Positions 8,539-17,343 of a DNA stretch of 37,888 nt are shown here, in pieces. Source of the DNA: Hyphomicrobiaceae bacterium (lineage in GTDB: Bacteria; Pseudomonadota; Alphaproteobacteria; Rhizobiales; Hyphomicrobiaceae); contig WBUN01000047.1 in assembly GCA_008933705.1 (NCBI GenBank), positions 1 through 37,888 on the forward strand. Direction: 5' to 3'. The notes beneath the pieces are model-generated. The model ran no database searches and was not told the DNA's origin. It saw only the letters and a program-made list of their open reading frames with translations. The first letter of the stretch is position 1, and the number at the start of each line of letters is the position of its first letter. A program made the position numbers and the translations under genes.

Positions 8539-10125
8539 TCACTCCGCCGCCTGCTTCAACGCCGGCGCGGCCGCGCGCACATCCTCGTCCACATGCAGCT
8601 CGAACTTGGCGAAGTTCTTGTTGAACATGTCGACAAGGGCCTTGGCCTGGGCGTCGTAGGCCGCCTTGTCCGCCCACGTCTCGCGGGGATTGAGGACTGC
8701 GGGATCCACACCGGGCAGCGACGTCGGCACCTGGAAACCGAACGCCGGATCGATTCGCATCGGCTGCGACTTCAGCGTGCCCGAGAGCGCCGCATCGAGC
8801 AGCGCCCGCGTCGCCTTGATCGGCATGCGCCGGCCGGTGCCGAACTTGCCGCCGGTCCAGCCCGTGTTGACCAGCCAGCAGTCGACGTTGTGCTGGGCGA
8901 TCAGCTGGCGCAGCAGGTTGCCATAGACGCTTGGATGGCGCGGCATGAACGGGGCGCCGAAGCAGGTTGAGAACGTCGCCTGCGGTTCGTTGCCCATGCC
9001 CTTCTCGGTGCCGGCGACCTTGGCGGTGTAGCCCGACAGGAAATGATACATGGCCTGGCTGGGGGTCAGCTTCGCAATCGGCGGCATGATGCCGAACGCA
9101 TCGGCGGTCAGCATGACGATGTTCTTGGGATGCCCCGCCGTGCCTGTCTTGCTGGCGTTGGAAATGAATTCGAGCGGATAGGCCGAGCGGGTGTTCTCGG
9201 TGAGCCGGCCGTCGTCGAAGTCGGGCTCGCGCGTGTCGGGCTTGAGGATGACGTTCTCCAGCACCGTGCCGAAGCGGTTGGATGCCGCCCAAATCTCGGG
9301 TTCTGCCTCCTTGGACAGGCGGATCGTCTTGGCGTAGCAGCCGCCTTCGAAGTTGTAGACGCCGTTGTCGGACCAGCCGTGCTCGTCATCGCCGAGCAGC
9401 GTCCGCTTCGGATCGGCGGAAAGGGTCGTCTTGCCGGTGCCCGACAGTCCGAAGAAGACCGCACTGTCGCCCGCCGAGCCGACGTTGGCCGAGCAGTGCA
9501 TCGGCATCACGTTCTTCTCGGGCATCACGTAGTTGAGGAAGGTGAACACGGACTTCTTGATCTCGCCCGCGTACGAACTGCCGCCGATGAGCACGAGCCG
9601 CTTGGTGAAATTGCAGGCGATCACGGTCTCCGTGCGAACGCCATAGCGCTTGGGATCGGCCTTGAAGCTCGGCAGGCAAACGACCGTGAACTCGGGCTTG
9701 AAGCCGGCGAGCTCGGAAGCCTCGGGGCGGCGCAGCAGGCTGCGGATGAACAGCGCATGCCACGCATACTCCATGAACACGCGCGTGTTCAGGCGGTGGG
9801 CTGGATCAGCACCGGCAAACAGATCCTGCACGTACAGTTTGCGCGACTTGGCATACTCACGGAAATCCGCCAGCAGCAGGTCGAACGCCTGCGGCGTGAT
9901 CGGCTTGTTGTTGTCCCACCAGATGGCGTTCTCGGTGGCGGCATCGCGAACGGTGAACTTGTCCTGGGCAGACCGGCCGGTATGGGCACCTGTCTCGACG
10001 GTAAGCGCGCCGGTCGAGGCAAAGCGCGCCTCGCCATGTCGGATGGCGTGCTCGATCAGCTCGGCCTCGCGCGTGTTGTGATGGATCTTCGTCGAGATAT
10101 CGAGTGGGAACGTTTCGATCGTCAT
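8539..10125 (-). CDS. pckA: Phosphoenolpyruvate carboxykinase (ATP)
   Basis: Converts oxaloacetate plus ATP to phosphoenolpyruvate, CO2 and ADP, the entry step of gluconeogenesis. The 528 residues are normal for the ATP-dependent form. The kinase P-loop GLSGTGKT is at 226-233, the metal/nucleotide motif LLGDDEHGW at 243-251, the PEPCK-specific HCSANVG at 210-216, and the substrate Arg region HTGRSAQDK at 48-56. It is transcribed away from chvI, the arrangement known in Rhizobiales, where pckA borders the ChvG/ChvI genes. Here a HugZ-like gene stands between them. The 268-base gap upstream (10126-10393) should hold the pckA promoter. No strong ribosome-binding site is seen before the ATG. Confidence 0.97.
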   Translation of the reverse strand: MTIETFPLDISTKIHHNTREAELIEHAIRHGEARFASTGALTVETGAHTGRSAQDKFTVRDAATENAIWWDNNKPITPQAFDLLLADFREYAKSRKLYVQDLFAGADPAHRLNTRVFMEYAWHALFIRSLLRRPEASELAGFKPEFTVVCLPSFKADPKRYGVRTETVIACNFTKRLVLIGGSSYAGEIKKSVFTFLNYVMPEKNVMPMHCSANVGSAGDSAVFFGLSGTGKTTLSADPKRTLLGDDEHGWSDNGVYNFEGGCYAKTIRLSKEAEPEIWAASNRFGTVLENVILKPDTREPDFDDGRLTENTRSAYPLEFISNASKTGTAGHPKNIVMLTADAFGIMPPIAKLTPSQAMYHFLSGYTAKVAGTEKGMGNEPQATFSTCFGAPFMPRHPSVYGNLLRQLIAQHNVDCWLVNTGWTGGKFGTGRRMPIKATRALLDAALSGTLKSQPMRIDPAFGFQVPTSLPGVDPAVLNPRETWADKAAYDAQAKALVDMFNKNFAKFELHVDEDVRAAAPALKQAAE

Positions 10126-10393
10126 AAGCCGGCTGCCACTTCCGTAATAAGATTGAGTGAGCTGGACGGCATCACGCCGACACAGCCATGCTTGCGCACA
10201 CCGCTAGAGGAGGAGCGGAAGGGCGAGATTACACATTTCCGTCGCCTTGTGCACCTGAGCCTCCCTCCTCCCCATGCATTTGCGAGCACACGGTTTATGC
10301 GATCGTGTGAAATTCCGACCTGCGGCATTGCCGCACAATTGTTGCTTGCCATGGGCCCGGTCCGACTGCCCGACATGCCGCTCGAGGAAATCT

Positions 10394-11170
10394 CTATTGA
10401 TCCGGTCGGGCATTTTGCGAGCACCGCGCGCGCGCCTCCTGCACCAACCCGACCAATGCCGCGCGCGCTTCGCTGGCGGTGCAGGCAGGTTTGGCGAAGT
10501 CGATGCGAGCAGCGTTGCTGCAGTGCAGCAAATCGATCCCACCCGGATCGATTCCGGTCATTCGCCATGCCCCTGGCGCCTGGCCTGCAAGCGCCGTGGC
10601 GTAGAGGCCAATCGCATCGGCGTGGTCTTTGTTCATATGGCTGACGATGTCGGGCTCCGCAGCGACCAGGTCGCCGGCTTGCGCAATGCCTGTCAAGAGA
10701 ACCCCTGCACTGAGATCGACGATGCGCCCGAATCCGCCGATGAAATGCCCCTTTTCGATCTTCATGGCGAAGAGGGAGAAATCGGCGAAACCCGCATAGC
10801 CCTCCGCAGAGGGATGACGCGCAAGGAACCGGCGCAGCGCCGTCCGGCTCTCGGTCCGCCGAACCTCCCCGACAAGCGTCAGGCGCGCCCCAGTCATGGG
10901 ATCGCCCAGACCTCCGGTGCCATCGATCAGCAAGCCGGCGCGACAATCCTGCTCGAGATTGCGCGTGTGCAGCGCCAAGCGAGAGACGAGAAATAGCGGC
11001 GTGGAATCGGGCTCGGTTGCGACAAGAACCAGAGAAGGGTATGGATGCCCAGTCTCACGATCGAGCGTGGCCAACGAGCCCTTCAGCGCCGTACGCATGA
11101 GGCGGCGGGCGACTGGGGCCGGATCGTCGGGCCGGGCCCAGGGGGCTGCCGGCGGATTGTCTGCGGGCAT
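10394..11170 (-). CDS. HugZ-like protein: PNPOx-type split barrel plus DUF2470
   Basis: A 258-residue protein with an N-terminal pyridoxamine-5'-phosphate-oxidase-like split barrel (~20-165; [20 protein letters not shown] is its first strand pair) and a C-terminal DUF2470 domain starting near ~182 with [16 protein letters not shown]. This combination is that of HugZ and related haem-utilisation or flavin-binding proteins. Members bind haem or FMN, and HugZ degrades haem. Haem activity here is inference; many such proteins are uncharacterised. The start at 11170 is the first Met before the conserved region; the frame stays open to 11368, but that part overlaps the chvI leader and shows no family features. 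It lies between pckA and the divergent chvI. Confidence 0.85.
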   Translation of the reverse strand: MPADNPPAAPWARPDDPAPVARRLMRTALKGSLATLDRETGHPYPSLVLVATEPDSTPLFLVSRLALHTRNLEQDCRAGLLIDGTGGLGDPMTGARLTLVGEVRRTESRTALRRFLARHPSAEGYAGFADFSLFAMKIEKGHFIGGFGRIVDLSAGVLLTGIAQAGDLVAAEPDIVSHMNKDHADAIGLYATALAGQAPGAWRMTGIDPGGIDLLHCSNAARIDFAKPACTASEARAALVGLVQEARARCSQNARPDQ

Positions 11171-11297
11171 GGCGGGAAGCGGCGCTGTTGCGGGGTTAGA
11201 GCATTCGGGTGACAATAGGCTTAAACCCGATAGACTCGCCACAATTTGTGCACGACGGAGCCATAAAGGCGTTCCGCGGCTACGGTTGAGGATGCCA

Positions 11298-12011
11298 ATG
11301 GTTATGAAAGAGAAAAGCACGATAGCTCTGGTCGACGACGAGCGGAATATCCTCACCTCGCTCGGCATGGCGCTGGAAAACGAAGGCTACAAGGTGCGCA
11401 CTTATAGTGATGGCGCCGCTGCGCTGGAAGCATTGACCGAAGAGCCGGCGGATCTCGCCATCCTCGACATCAAGATGCCGCGCATGGACGGCATGGAGCT
11501 GCTTCGCCGCCTGCGCCAGATGACCGACATGCCGGTGATCTTCCTCACCTCCAAGGACGAGGAGATCGACGAGTTGTTCGGCCTGAAGATGGGCGCCGAC
11601 GACTACATCGCCAAGCCGTTCTCGCAGCGCCTCGTCGTCGAGCGCGTCAAGGCGGTGCTGCGGCGCTTCCAGCCCAAGGAGCCGGGCGGCGCCGCGGCCG
11701 AGGCGGCGCGCGTTCTGGAAAGAGGCAAGCTGAGGCTCGACCCCGAGCGGCATACCTGCCACTGGGACGGCCATCCGGTCATGCTGACCGTGACCGAGTT
11801 CCTGATCCTGCAGGCTCTGGCGACGCGGCCCGGTGTGGTGAAGACGCGCGACGCTCTCATGGATGCGGCCTATGACGATCAGGTCTATGTGGACGATCGC
11901 ACCATCGACAGCCACATCAAGCGGCTGCGCAAGAAGTTCAAGCAGGCCGACGACGACTTCGACGTGATCGAGACCCTCTACGGCGTCGGTTACCGCTTCA
12001 AGGAGGCGTGA
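11298..12011 (+). CDS. chvI: OmpR-family response regulator ChvI
   Basis: DNA-binding response regulator of the ChvG/ChvI (ExoS/ChvI) system, which controls acid and envelope-stress responses, exopolysaccharide and host interaction in Rhizobiales. The receiver domain spans ~8-120 with acidic pocket Asp13-Asp14, phosphoacceptor Asp57 (AILDIKMP), Thr in FLTSKD and Lys in YIAKPFS. The winged-helix domain (~140-235) ends with [12 protein letters not shown], typical of the OmpR group. Three in-frame ATGs occur at 11292, 11298 and 11304. The one at 11298 is chosen because GAGG lies six bases ahead of it. chvG follows after 16 bases and is co-transcribed. Assignment as ChvI rests on the sequence plus the pckA-chvI-chvG-hprK order. 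Confidence 0.95.
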   Translation: MVMKEKSTIALVDDERNILTSLGMALENEGYKVRTYSDGAAALEALTEEPADLAILDIKMPRMDGMELLRRLRQMTDMPVIFLTSKDEEIDELFGLKMGADDYIAKPFSQRLVVERVKAVLRRFQPKEPGGAAAEAARVLERGKLRLDPERHTCHWDGHPVMLTVTEFLILQALATRPGVVKTRDALMDAAYDDQVYVDDRTIDSHIKRLRKKFKQADDDFDVIETLYGVGYRFKEA

Positions 12012-12027
12012 GCCCTAAGGAACAGCG

Positions 12028-13971
12028 ATGGCTGTTGAGACGGGCGGGTCGCGCTTTGCCGCCGGCGCCACGGAGACGCTCAGAAGAAGCTTAGCGGCCT
12101 TCGGAGCGGCGGTGCGCATGCTTGCTGCCGCCGTCACCCGTGTGACTGCAGGTGCTCGTGCCTTCGTTCGGCACAGCGGGCTCTACGAGTTCCTGACGTA
12201 TGGGCCGCTCATCCGGCTGGTCACCAGGACCCTGCAGCGTCGCATCATCTTCGCCAATATCATTGGGCTTTTGATCCTCCTCGGCGGAATCTTCTACCTG
12301 AGCCAGTCGCACGCCTGGCTGATCGAGGCCAAGCGCGAGAGCCTGCGCGCCCAGGGCGAAATCATCGCCGCTGCCATTGCGGCCAATGCATCCGTCGAAA
12401 CGGGGCGCATCGTGCTGGACCCCGACAAGCTGCCGGAGGTTGAGGGCGCCCGCAGCCCGTTCCGCGACGACGGCTTTGCAGCGCTGCAATTGTCCATCGC
12501 GCCTGAACGCGTGACGCCGATCCTGCGCCGCCTGGTACCTGCGACCGACACGCGCGCCCGCATCTATGCACATGACGGAACGCTGATCATCGACACGGCG
12601 CAGCTCCTCCAGCGCCGGCAGCTGGCGCGCCATGACACCGCGTCAGGCGGCGAGCACCAGGAGCGGGCCAAGATCAAGAACACGTGGACACGCTTCCTGT
12701 CCTGGCTGCTGCGGGGAGAGCTGCCCGTCTACCGGGAGATCGGGGGTGCCAACGGTACGGCCTATCCGGAAGTGCGCATGGCGCTCAGCGGCTCGACGAC
12801 GCCGATGCTGCTGATCAACGACAAGGGTGAGCAGATCGTCTCGGTGGCGGTGCCCATCCAGTATCGCAAGGCCGTGCAGGGCGTATTGCTGCTCTCCACC
12901 CGCCCGGGCGAGATCGATGAGGTTCTGTCCGAAGAGCGCAACGTCATTTTCGGCCTTGCGCTGCTCGCTTTGGCCACCACGCTGCTCGCGTCCTTCCTCC
13001 TGGCACGCACCATTGCGGGACCCATGCGCAGGCTGTCGGAAGCGGCGGAGAACGTCAGTCACAACATCAAGGCACGTCATGAGCTGCCCGAGCTGGCGCA
13101 CCGCGCCGATGAAGTGGGGCAGATGGCCGCCGCGTTCCGCGGCATGACGGAATCCCTCTATCGGCGCATCGAGGCGAGCGAGCGTTTCGCCCAGGACGTT
13201 GCCCACGAGTTGAAGAACCCCCTCACTGCGGCCCGTTCGACGGCCGAGGCGCTCACCTATGCCAAGACGCCGGCCCAGCAGCAGCAGCTCGTGCAGCAGA
13301 TCCAAGAGGAGCTGAAGCGCCTCAACAAGCTCATCAGCGACGTGGCCAGCGCTTCGCGGCTCGATGCGGAGCTGGCATTCGAGGAGACCGAACCGGTCGA
13401 CATTCGCCAGGTGCTGCGTGCGGTGGTGGACGTCTTCCGCGACCGCCTCGGCCCCGACCGGCTGGTGCTCGAGATTGCGCCGGCCCAGGGCAACCCCGAC
13501 GCCTACGTGGTGCGTGGCCACGAAGCCCGCCTGGGGCGTGTCCTTACGAACCTGTTCGACAATGCCATATCGTTCTCCCCGGAAGACGGGGTATTGACCG
13601 TGCGTGCGCGCCGCCTCGGCCCCGAGATCGAAATTGTCGTCGATGACGAAGGACCCGGCATTCCCCCTGGCCAGCTCGAGGCGGTGTTCGACCGCTTCTA
13701 TTCCGATCGTCCCCAGACTGATCACACCCTCGGCAAGAATTCGGGCCTCGGCCTGAGCATCTCGCGCGATATCGTCAACGCCTATGGGGGGCGCATCTGG
13801 GCAGAGAACCGCTTGGGAGAGGCCGGCACCACCGCAAGAGTGCATGCCGACCATGCCGCTCTCAAGGTGCGGCGCCAACCGGGCATACTTGGTGCACGCT
13901 TCATCGTCAGGCTGCCGGGGGCAGACACCGCGGCGACGAAGGGAGGGCAGCTGCTTGGCCGCCGCGTTTGA
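12028..13971 (+). CDS. chvG: Sensor histidine kinase ChvG
   Basis: Membrane sensor kinase partner of ChvI, 647 residues. A long N-terminal cytoplasmic stretch (1-70) precedes membrane segment 1 (~73-92). A periplasmic sensor domain runs to ~305, and membrane segment 2 is at ~306-328, followed by a HAMP domain. The dimerisation and phosphorylation motif AHELKNPL has His393. The ATPase domain shows the N box (NLFDNAISFS), G1 (VDDEGPGIPP), F box (FDRFYS) and G2 (GLGLSIS). Compared with the ~590-600 residues usual for ChvG, it has an extended N-terminus and ~20 extra residues between the G2 region (GGRIWAENR) and the last strand (GARFIVRLPG). Its last codons overlap hprK by 17 bases, which suggests translational coupling of the sensor to the PTS genes. 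Confidence 0.94.
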   Translation: MAVETGGSRFAAGATETLRRSLAAFGAAVRMLAAAVTRVTAGARAFVRHSGLYEFLTYGPLIRLVTRTLQRRIIFANIIGLLILLGGIFYLSQSHAWLIEAKRESLRAQGEIIAAAIAANASVETGRIVLDPDKLPEVEGARSPFRDDGFAALQLSIAPERVTPILRRLVPATDTRARIYAHDGTLIIDTAQLLQRRQLARHDTASGGEHQERAKIKNTWTRFLSWLLRGELPVYREIGGANGTAYPEVRMALSGSTTPMLLINDKGEQIVSVAVPIQYRKAVQGVLLLSTRPGEIDEVLSEERNVIFGLALLALATTLLASFLLARTIAGPMRRLSEAAENVSHNIKARHELPELAHRADEVGQMAAAFRGMTESLYRRIEASERFAQDVAHELKNPLTAARSTAEALTYAKTPAQQQQLVQQIQEELKRLNKLISDVASASRLDAELAFEETEPVDIRQVLRAVVDVFRDRLGPDRLVLEIAPAQGNPDAYVVRGHEARLGRVLTNLFDNAISFSPEDGVLTVRARRLGPEIEIVVDDEGPGIPPGQLEAVFDRFYSDRPQTDHTLGKNSGLGLSISRDIVNAYGGRIWAENRLGEAGTTARVHADHAALKVRRQPGILGARFIVRLPGADTAATKGGQLLGRRV

Positions 13972-14422
13972 GGTGGTGCATGGCACCTGCGTTGCGCTCG
14001 GACAGCGCGCAGCCCTGCTGCGCGGTCCGCCAGGAGCCGGCAAATCCGATCTTGCGCTGCGCTTCATCTTCCTGGCGCGGCGCGGACCGGCCGCCCTGGA
14101 GCCGCCGTTGCTGGTTGCCGACGATCAGGTGCGCATCCGGCGTGAGGGCTCTCGCCTTCTGGCCAGCGCACCTGAGACCATCCGCGGCAAGATGGAGGTG
14201 CGCGGCGTGGGCATTGTCGAGATCAAGACCCTCGCCGAGGCCGAGCTCGTGCTGGTCGTGGATTTGATCAGCGAAACGGATGTGGAACGCATGCCTGATC
14301 CCGCTGCCGCCACGCGTCTGCTGGGCCTTGATGTGCCCCTGGTGGGGCTTGCACCCAGGGAACCCTCGGCCCCGATCAAACTGGCCCTGGCCCTGGCGCG
14401 GGCTAAGGGCTTGGCGCAATAG
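13955..14422 (+). CDS. hprK: HPr kinase/phosphorylase, short alphaproteobacterial form
   Basis: Phosphorylates HPr on a serine and removes that phosphate, tying PTS signalling to metabolic state. The 155-residue protein contains only the catalytic domain: Walker A GPPGAGKSD with Lys30, and the family signature IRGKMEVRGVGIVEI in the second half. The N-terminal domain of Gram-positive HprK is absent, as is normal in alphaproteobacteria. The start is taken as TTG at 13955, because GGGAGG lies eight bases upstream and the protein then begins exactly at the first conserved strand (FEVVHGTCVAL). No in-frame ATG is available there. It overlaps the end of chvG. EIIA and HPr genes follow on the same strand. 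Confidence 0.92.
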   Translation: MAAAFEVVHGTCVALGQRAALLRGPPGAGKSDLALRFIFLARRGPAALEPPLLVADDQVRIRREGSRLLASAPETIRGKMEVRGVGIVEIKTLAEAELVLVVDLISETDVERMPDPAAATRLLGLDVPLVGLAPREPSAPIKLALALARAKGLAQ

Positions 14423-14558
14423 ATCTTCTGGGCGCTGCCGTCTTTCCCCTTGCCTCGGCACGGCAGCCTGAACCATCATGCGCCGCCTCGGGGCTAGCTG
14501 CCGGTGCGATGGGGAAGCGTCGGCCAAGGTGCCCCCATGAGAGGATGCACATCAGCAT

Positions 14559-14963
14559 ATGATCGGCGTCATCATTGTCGCCCACGGTGGGCTGGCCGGG
14601 GAATTTCGAGCGGCGCTCGAGCATGTCGTCGGCCGGCAGGAGAAGCTCGAGGCTTTCTCGATCGGTCCGGAAGACGACGTCGAACTGCGGCGCATGGAGC
14701 TCATCGAGGCCGTGCGCCGGGTCGACAGCGGACAAGGTGTGGCGGTGCTCACCGACATGTTCGGAGGCACCCCCTCCAATCTCGCCATATCGGTGATGGG
14801 GGAGACGGGCGCGGAGGTTCTGGCCGGCATAAACCTGCCAATGCTGATCAAGCTCGCCAGCATCCGTAACGAGGCGACCCTTCCTGAAGCTGTAAAGGCA
14901 GCCAAGGAGGCCGGCCGCAAATACATCTCCATAGCGAGCCAGGTACTATCGGGCGAGCCCTGA
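14559..14963 (+). CDS. PTS EIIA component, mannose family (regulatory PTS)
   Basis: A 134-residue EIIA(Man)-type domain. It accepts phosphate from HPr on His9 (VIIVAHGG), and the LTDMFGGTPSN motif of the family is present. The membrane EIIB/C/D parts of a sugar transporter are not encoded here, so this belongs to the incomplete PTS of alphaproteobacteria, which regulates rather than imports. It lies 136 bases after hprK and 15 bases before the HPr gene, consistent with one operon from chvI onward. The output target cannot be read from the sequence; in relatives this PTS influences ChvG/ChvI-linked and nitrogen-linked regulation. Confidence 0.93.
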   Translation: MIGVIIVAHGGLAGEFRAALEHVVGRQEKLEAFSIGPEDDVELRRMELIEAVRRVDSGQGVAVLTDMFGGTPSNLAISVMGETGAEVLAGINLPMLIKLASIRNEATLPEAVKAAKEAGRKYISIASQVLSGEP

Positions 14964-14978
14964 GCAGGGCCGAAGACC

Positions 14979-15263
14979 ATGTTGGACAGGCAGAAACCGA
15001 GCGCAGCGGTCACAATTCGCAACCGCAAAGGCCTGCATGCTCGGGCTTCGGCCAAGTTCGTCAAGTGCGCGGAGGGGTTCGACGCCACGGTGCGCGTCAT
15101 GCGCGACGGCCAGACGGTGGGTGGCACCTCGATCATGGGCCTCATGATGCTGGCTGCTGGGCCCGGCGCCGTCATCATGCTCGAGGCAGAGGGGCCCGAA
15201 GCGCCCGAAGCCATCGAAGCGCTGGTGGCGCTCGTCGAATCGGGCTTCGGGGAGGATAACTGA
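14979..15263 (+). CDS. ptsH: Phosphocarrier protein HPr (NPr-type)
   Basis: A 94-residue HPr. The active His20 lies in RKGLHARAS, and the regulatory Ser51 in GGTSIMGLMML is the residue expected to be phosphorylated by HprK. The 31-residue spacing equals that of His15 and Ser46 in classical HPr. It passes phosphate from enzyme I to EIIA. No enzyme I gene is in the window. It is the last gene of the chvI-chvG-hprK-EIIA-HPr run and is followed by a GC-rich hairpin. Confidence 0.95.
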   Translation: MLDRQKPSAAVTIRNRKGLHARASAKFVKCAEGFDATVRVMRDGQTVGGTSIMGLMMLAAGPGAVIMLEAEGPEAPEAIEALVALVESGFGEDN

Positions 15264-15277
15264 GCCAACAATGCGAA

Positions 15278-15297
15278 GGGCGCCGTTGCCGGCGCCC
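15278..15297. terminator. Hairpin terminator between convergent HPr and TadG-like genes
   Basis: Perfect 7-bp stem GGGCGCC/GGCGCCC (15278-15284 and 15291-15297) with a 6-base loop. It sits in the 57 bases between two converging genes, 14 bases after the HPr stop and 24 bases before the other stop. Only a weak T-rich stretch (GATCTTTGT) follows on the plus strand. It probably serves both directions. Confidence 0.6.
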
Positions 15298-15320
15298 CCG
15301 ATCTTTGTGCTCGCCCGCGG

Positions 15321-16904
15321 CTATTGCGTCAGCCGCAGCGTCGAGATCTTGAGCGCGATGTCGCGGAACGCGGCACGAAGCGCGTCGCCGCTGCTGGCGT
15401 CATAGTAGTGCGAGCTGTCCGTGGCGCACGCCTGCAGCCGGGTCTTTGCCGAAGAGCTTACCATGAAGCCGATGGTGAAGATCTCGACGTTGTTGGGACT
15501 AGCCTTCATGTTGGTGCACAACGTCGCGGCTTGCGTATTCGACGAGCCGTTCGTCCCGTTGCAGTTGATGAGCGCATTGTAGGAATCCTTGGCCCGGGCG
15601 CCCTTGCAGAACTGAGTGTTGTAGTCGCCGTCCGTCATCAGGATCATGATCTTCTTCAGCTTGTCCGTGCCGTACGGCTGCGGAATGCTGCTGCTGGACG
15701 ACCAGTAGGAGCCCCAGTTGGGAGAGAGCATGTACCAGCCCCACGCCGCGCCGATGTGGCCGGCGGTCGAGCCGGCATAGTCCAGCTTGTCGATGCGGCG
15801 CTTGAGCATGGTCTTGTCGGAGGAGAGCGGCTGGATGGAATTGATCTCGGCGTCGCTCGTATCGACCATCGAGCAGTCGGTCGTCCCGTTCGTTCCCGCG
15901 TACACGGGCCCAATCTTGTCGGCGGCCGCGCTCGGTGCCACGTCCGTATAGGCATTGGTGCCGGTCCGCTCGCTCACACAGCGGTCGGAGACCTTGTAGG
16001 TGTAGCTGCCCGAGCCGCTGGCCTTGGTGAACTTGTACCAGGTGGCCGGCGTGCCCCAGGTCCAGCTCGTGCACGGAGAGGAGCTTGTCAGGCAGCTCCC
16101 GGTCTTGAGATTTCCGCGAACCGAATTGGCCAGCGTTGCCGACCCCACGTTGACCGCGTCGGCAAACGGCACGATCGCGAGCTTGGACGTGGCTCCGCTC
16201 TGATCATCCCAGACGACGATATCGATCAGATCCTTGGCCGCCAGCTTGAGCGCTTCGAGCTTCGTTTGGCCCGATCCCGCCGATCCCGACATCGAGCCGG
16301 TGACGTCGAGCACCATGGAAATCTCGAGGCTGCTCTCGCCATTGCCGCCGGCCTTCAGCTCGGCGGTAGCTGTGGTGGTGATCTTCATGCAGGCGTAGTG
16401 ATTGCCCTGGCATCCCGCCGGGGCCGCAGCGTCCGATCCCTGGTGGAAGAGGAAGTTGAGCGCGCCGAGGAAAGGCGTACGCACCCACGATGTGGCCGTG
16501 ACGGTGAACTGGGTTTGCGCCGCATTCGGCGAGAATTCCAGCGTCGAGATCACGACGTCCTTGGGCTTGGACTGGTTGAAGTAGGTCGTTGCCGCAGCCG
16601 ACGCCTTGTTGACGACATCGCTCGTCTCGACCTGCGCGACGCGCCCGGCCGCCAGCGCGGCCGAATCAAGTGCGACCTGGTTGTGCGATGCGATGCTGTA
16701 GACGCGTCCGAAATCGACGGCGAGGCCGACAAATGCCGTGAGGGGAATGACGAGGAGACCGAAAAGCATGGCGACGCCGCCATCCTCGTTCCGGCTGAAC
16801 CGGCGCAGAAGCCCGATGCGCCGGGATGGTCTACCGTGGCGGCTCTTGTCTGGGCCGGACCGGGGCGGCGCAGTGTGGTCCAGCTGCTGGCATGACGCAG
16901 ACAT
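15321..16904 (-). CDS. TadG-like pilus-assembly protein with von Willebrand factor A domain
   Basis: A 527-residue protein anchored by one membrane segment (~42-64) within a TadE/TadG-like N-terminus (RNEDGGVAMLFGLLVIPL, then VDFGRVYSIASHNQVALDSAALAA). A vWA domain begins at ~194 with the metal-binding (MIDAS) motif DVTGSMS at Asp200, and LMTDGDYNTQFC appears later. The region after the anchor should be periplasmic, with several cysteines that could pair. TadG-type proteins assist Flp/tight-adherence pili, but no other tad/flp gene is in the window, so it is an orphan here. The start at 16904 is used because AGGGGAG stands seven bases upstream, rather than the ATG at 16928. It separates HPr from ahcY. 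Confidence 0.86.
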   Translation of the reverse strand: MSASCQQLDHTAPPRSGPDKSRHGRPSRRIGLLRRFSRNEDGGVAMLFGLLVIPLTAFVGLAVDFGRVYSIASHNQVALDSAALAAGRVAQVETSDVVNKASAAATTYFNQSKPKDVVISTLEFSPNAAQTQFTVTATSWVRTPFLGALNFLFHQGSDAAAPAGCQGNHYACMKITTTATAELKAGGNGESSLEISMVLDVTGSMSGSAGSGQTKLEALKLAAKDLIDIVVWDDQSGATSKLAIVPFADAVNVGSATLANSVRGNLKTGSCLTSSSPCTSWTWGTPATWYKFTKASGSGSYTYKVSDRCVSERTGTNAYTDVAPSAAADKIGPVYAGTNGTTDCSMVDTSDAEINSIQPLSSDKTMLKRRIDKLDYAGSTAGHIGAAWGWYMLSPNWGSYWSSSSSIPQPYGTDKLKKIMILMTDGDYNTQFCKGARAKDSYNALINCNGTNGSSNTQAATLCTNMKASPNNVEIFTIGFMVSSSAKTRLQACATDSSHYYDASSGDALRAAFRDIALKISTLRLTQ

Positions 16905-17343
16905 GAATAGACTCCCCTGAACAGACATACTCAGCGCCGCCCGAGGCTAGTCAGCAAATATTTCTGATCAGTAAAGGAATTACAGTAGTGTAGAAATATT
17001 TGCGCTCACTTATATACTTAATCTATTCAAATTTTGTTCAAATTGTTGCGTGGTTATTATTGTAATATTGACCATGAGTATCGACTTGTTGCTGCTCGCG
17101 ACTTCACAAGCCGCCGCGATCCAACCTCGACGGATCAGCGTGCTGGCTGGGAGGCTAGCCAAGAACCCGGGGACATAACGAGTTCTTTATATCTTTATTG
17201 CGCGCGTCTCCCGTAGCCGCTAAACAGGCCCAGTTCCCGGACTGGCGGCTCGTGCAGGGTCGTCCGTGATCTCGCCGCGGCCGAGGGCTATGCGCGGCGG
17301 ACCGGGTTCGGAGATCAGATCGCAACCTTCCAGGACATTGCTC
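16905..17343. other. AT-rich intergenic island between divergent TadG-like gene and ahcY
   Basis: 439 bases without a gene. The part from ~16950 to 17100 is strikingly AT-rich against the GC-rich surroundings and contains a 12-bp inverted repeat (16954-17003). It also has a tandem TTCAAATT pair (17026-17033 and 17037-17044) and several TATA-like stretches, so promoters for both genes probably lie here. The remaining ~180 bases before ahcY are GC-rich leader. I looked for an SAH riboswitch ahead of ahcY and could not recognise one. Confidence 0.6.
16954..17003. repeat. 12-bp perfect inverted repeat in AT-rich promoter region
   Basis: GCAAATATTTCT at 16954-16965 and its exact reverse complement at 16992-17003, with 26 bases between. 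It lies 50 bases upstream of the TadG-like start codon. It may be a regulator binding site, or a cruciform that helps the AT-rich region to open. Not a terminator: there is no GC-rich stem and no upstream gene on either strand. Confidence 0.6.

Noticed and set aside
10321-10335. Hairpin TGCGGC-ATT-GCCGCA between pckA and the HugZ-like gene
   Set aside because: Short stem, about 60 bases from the nearest stop, without a T-run. Too weak to call a terminator.
15324-16895. 523-codon open frame on the plus strand
   Set aside because: Antisense to the TadG-like gene, which has a membrane anchor and a vWA motif; the antisense translation is featureless.
17166-17343. SAH or SAM riboswitch ahead of ahcY
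   Set aside because: The leader is a plausible place, but I could not find the conserved core of a known SAH or SAM riboswitch in it.
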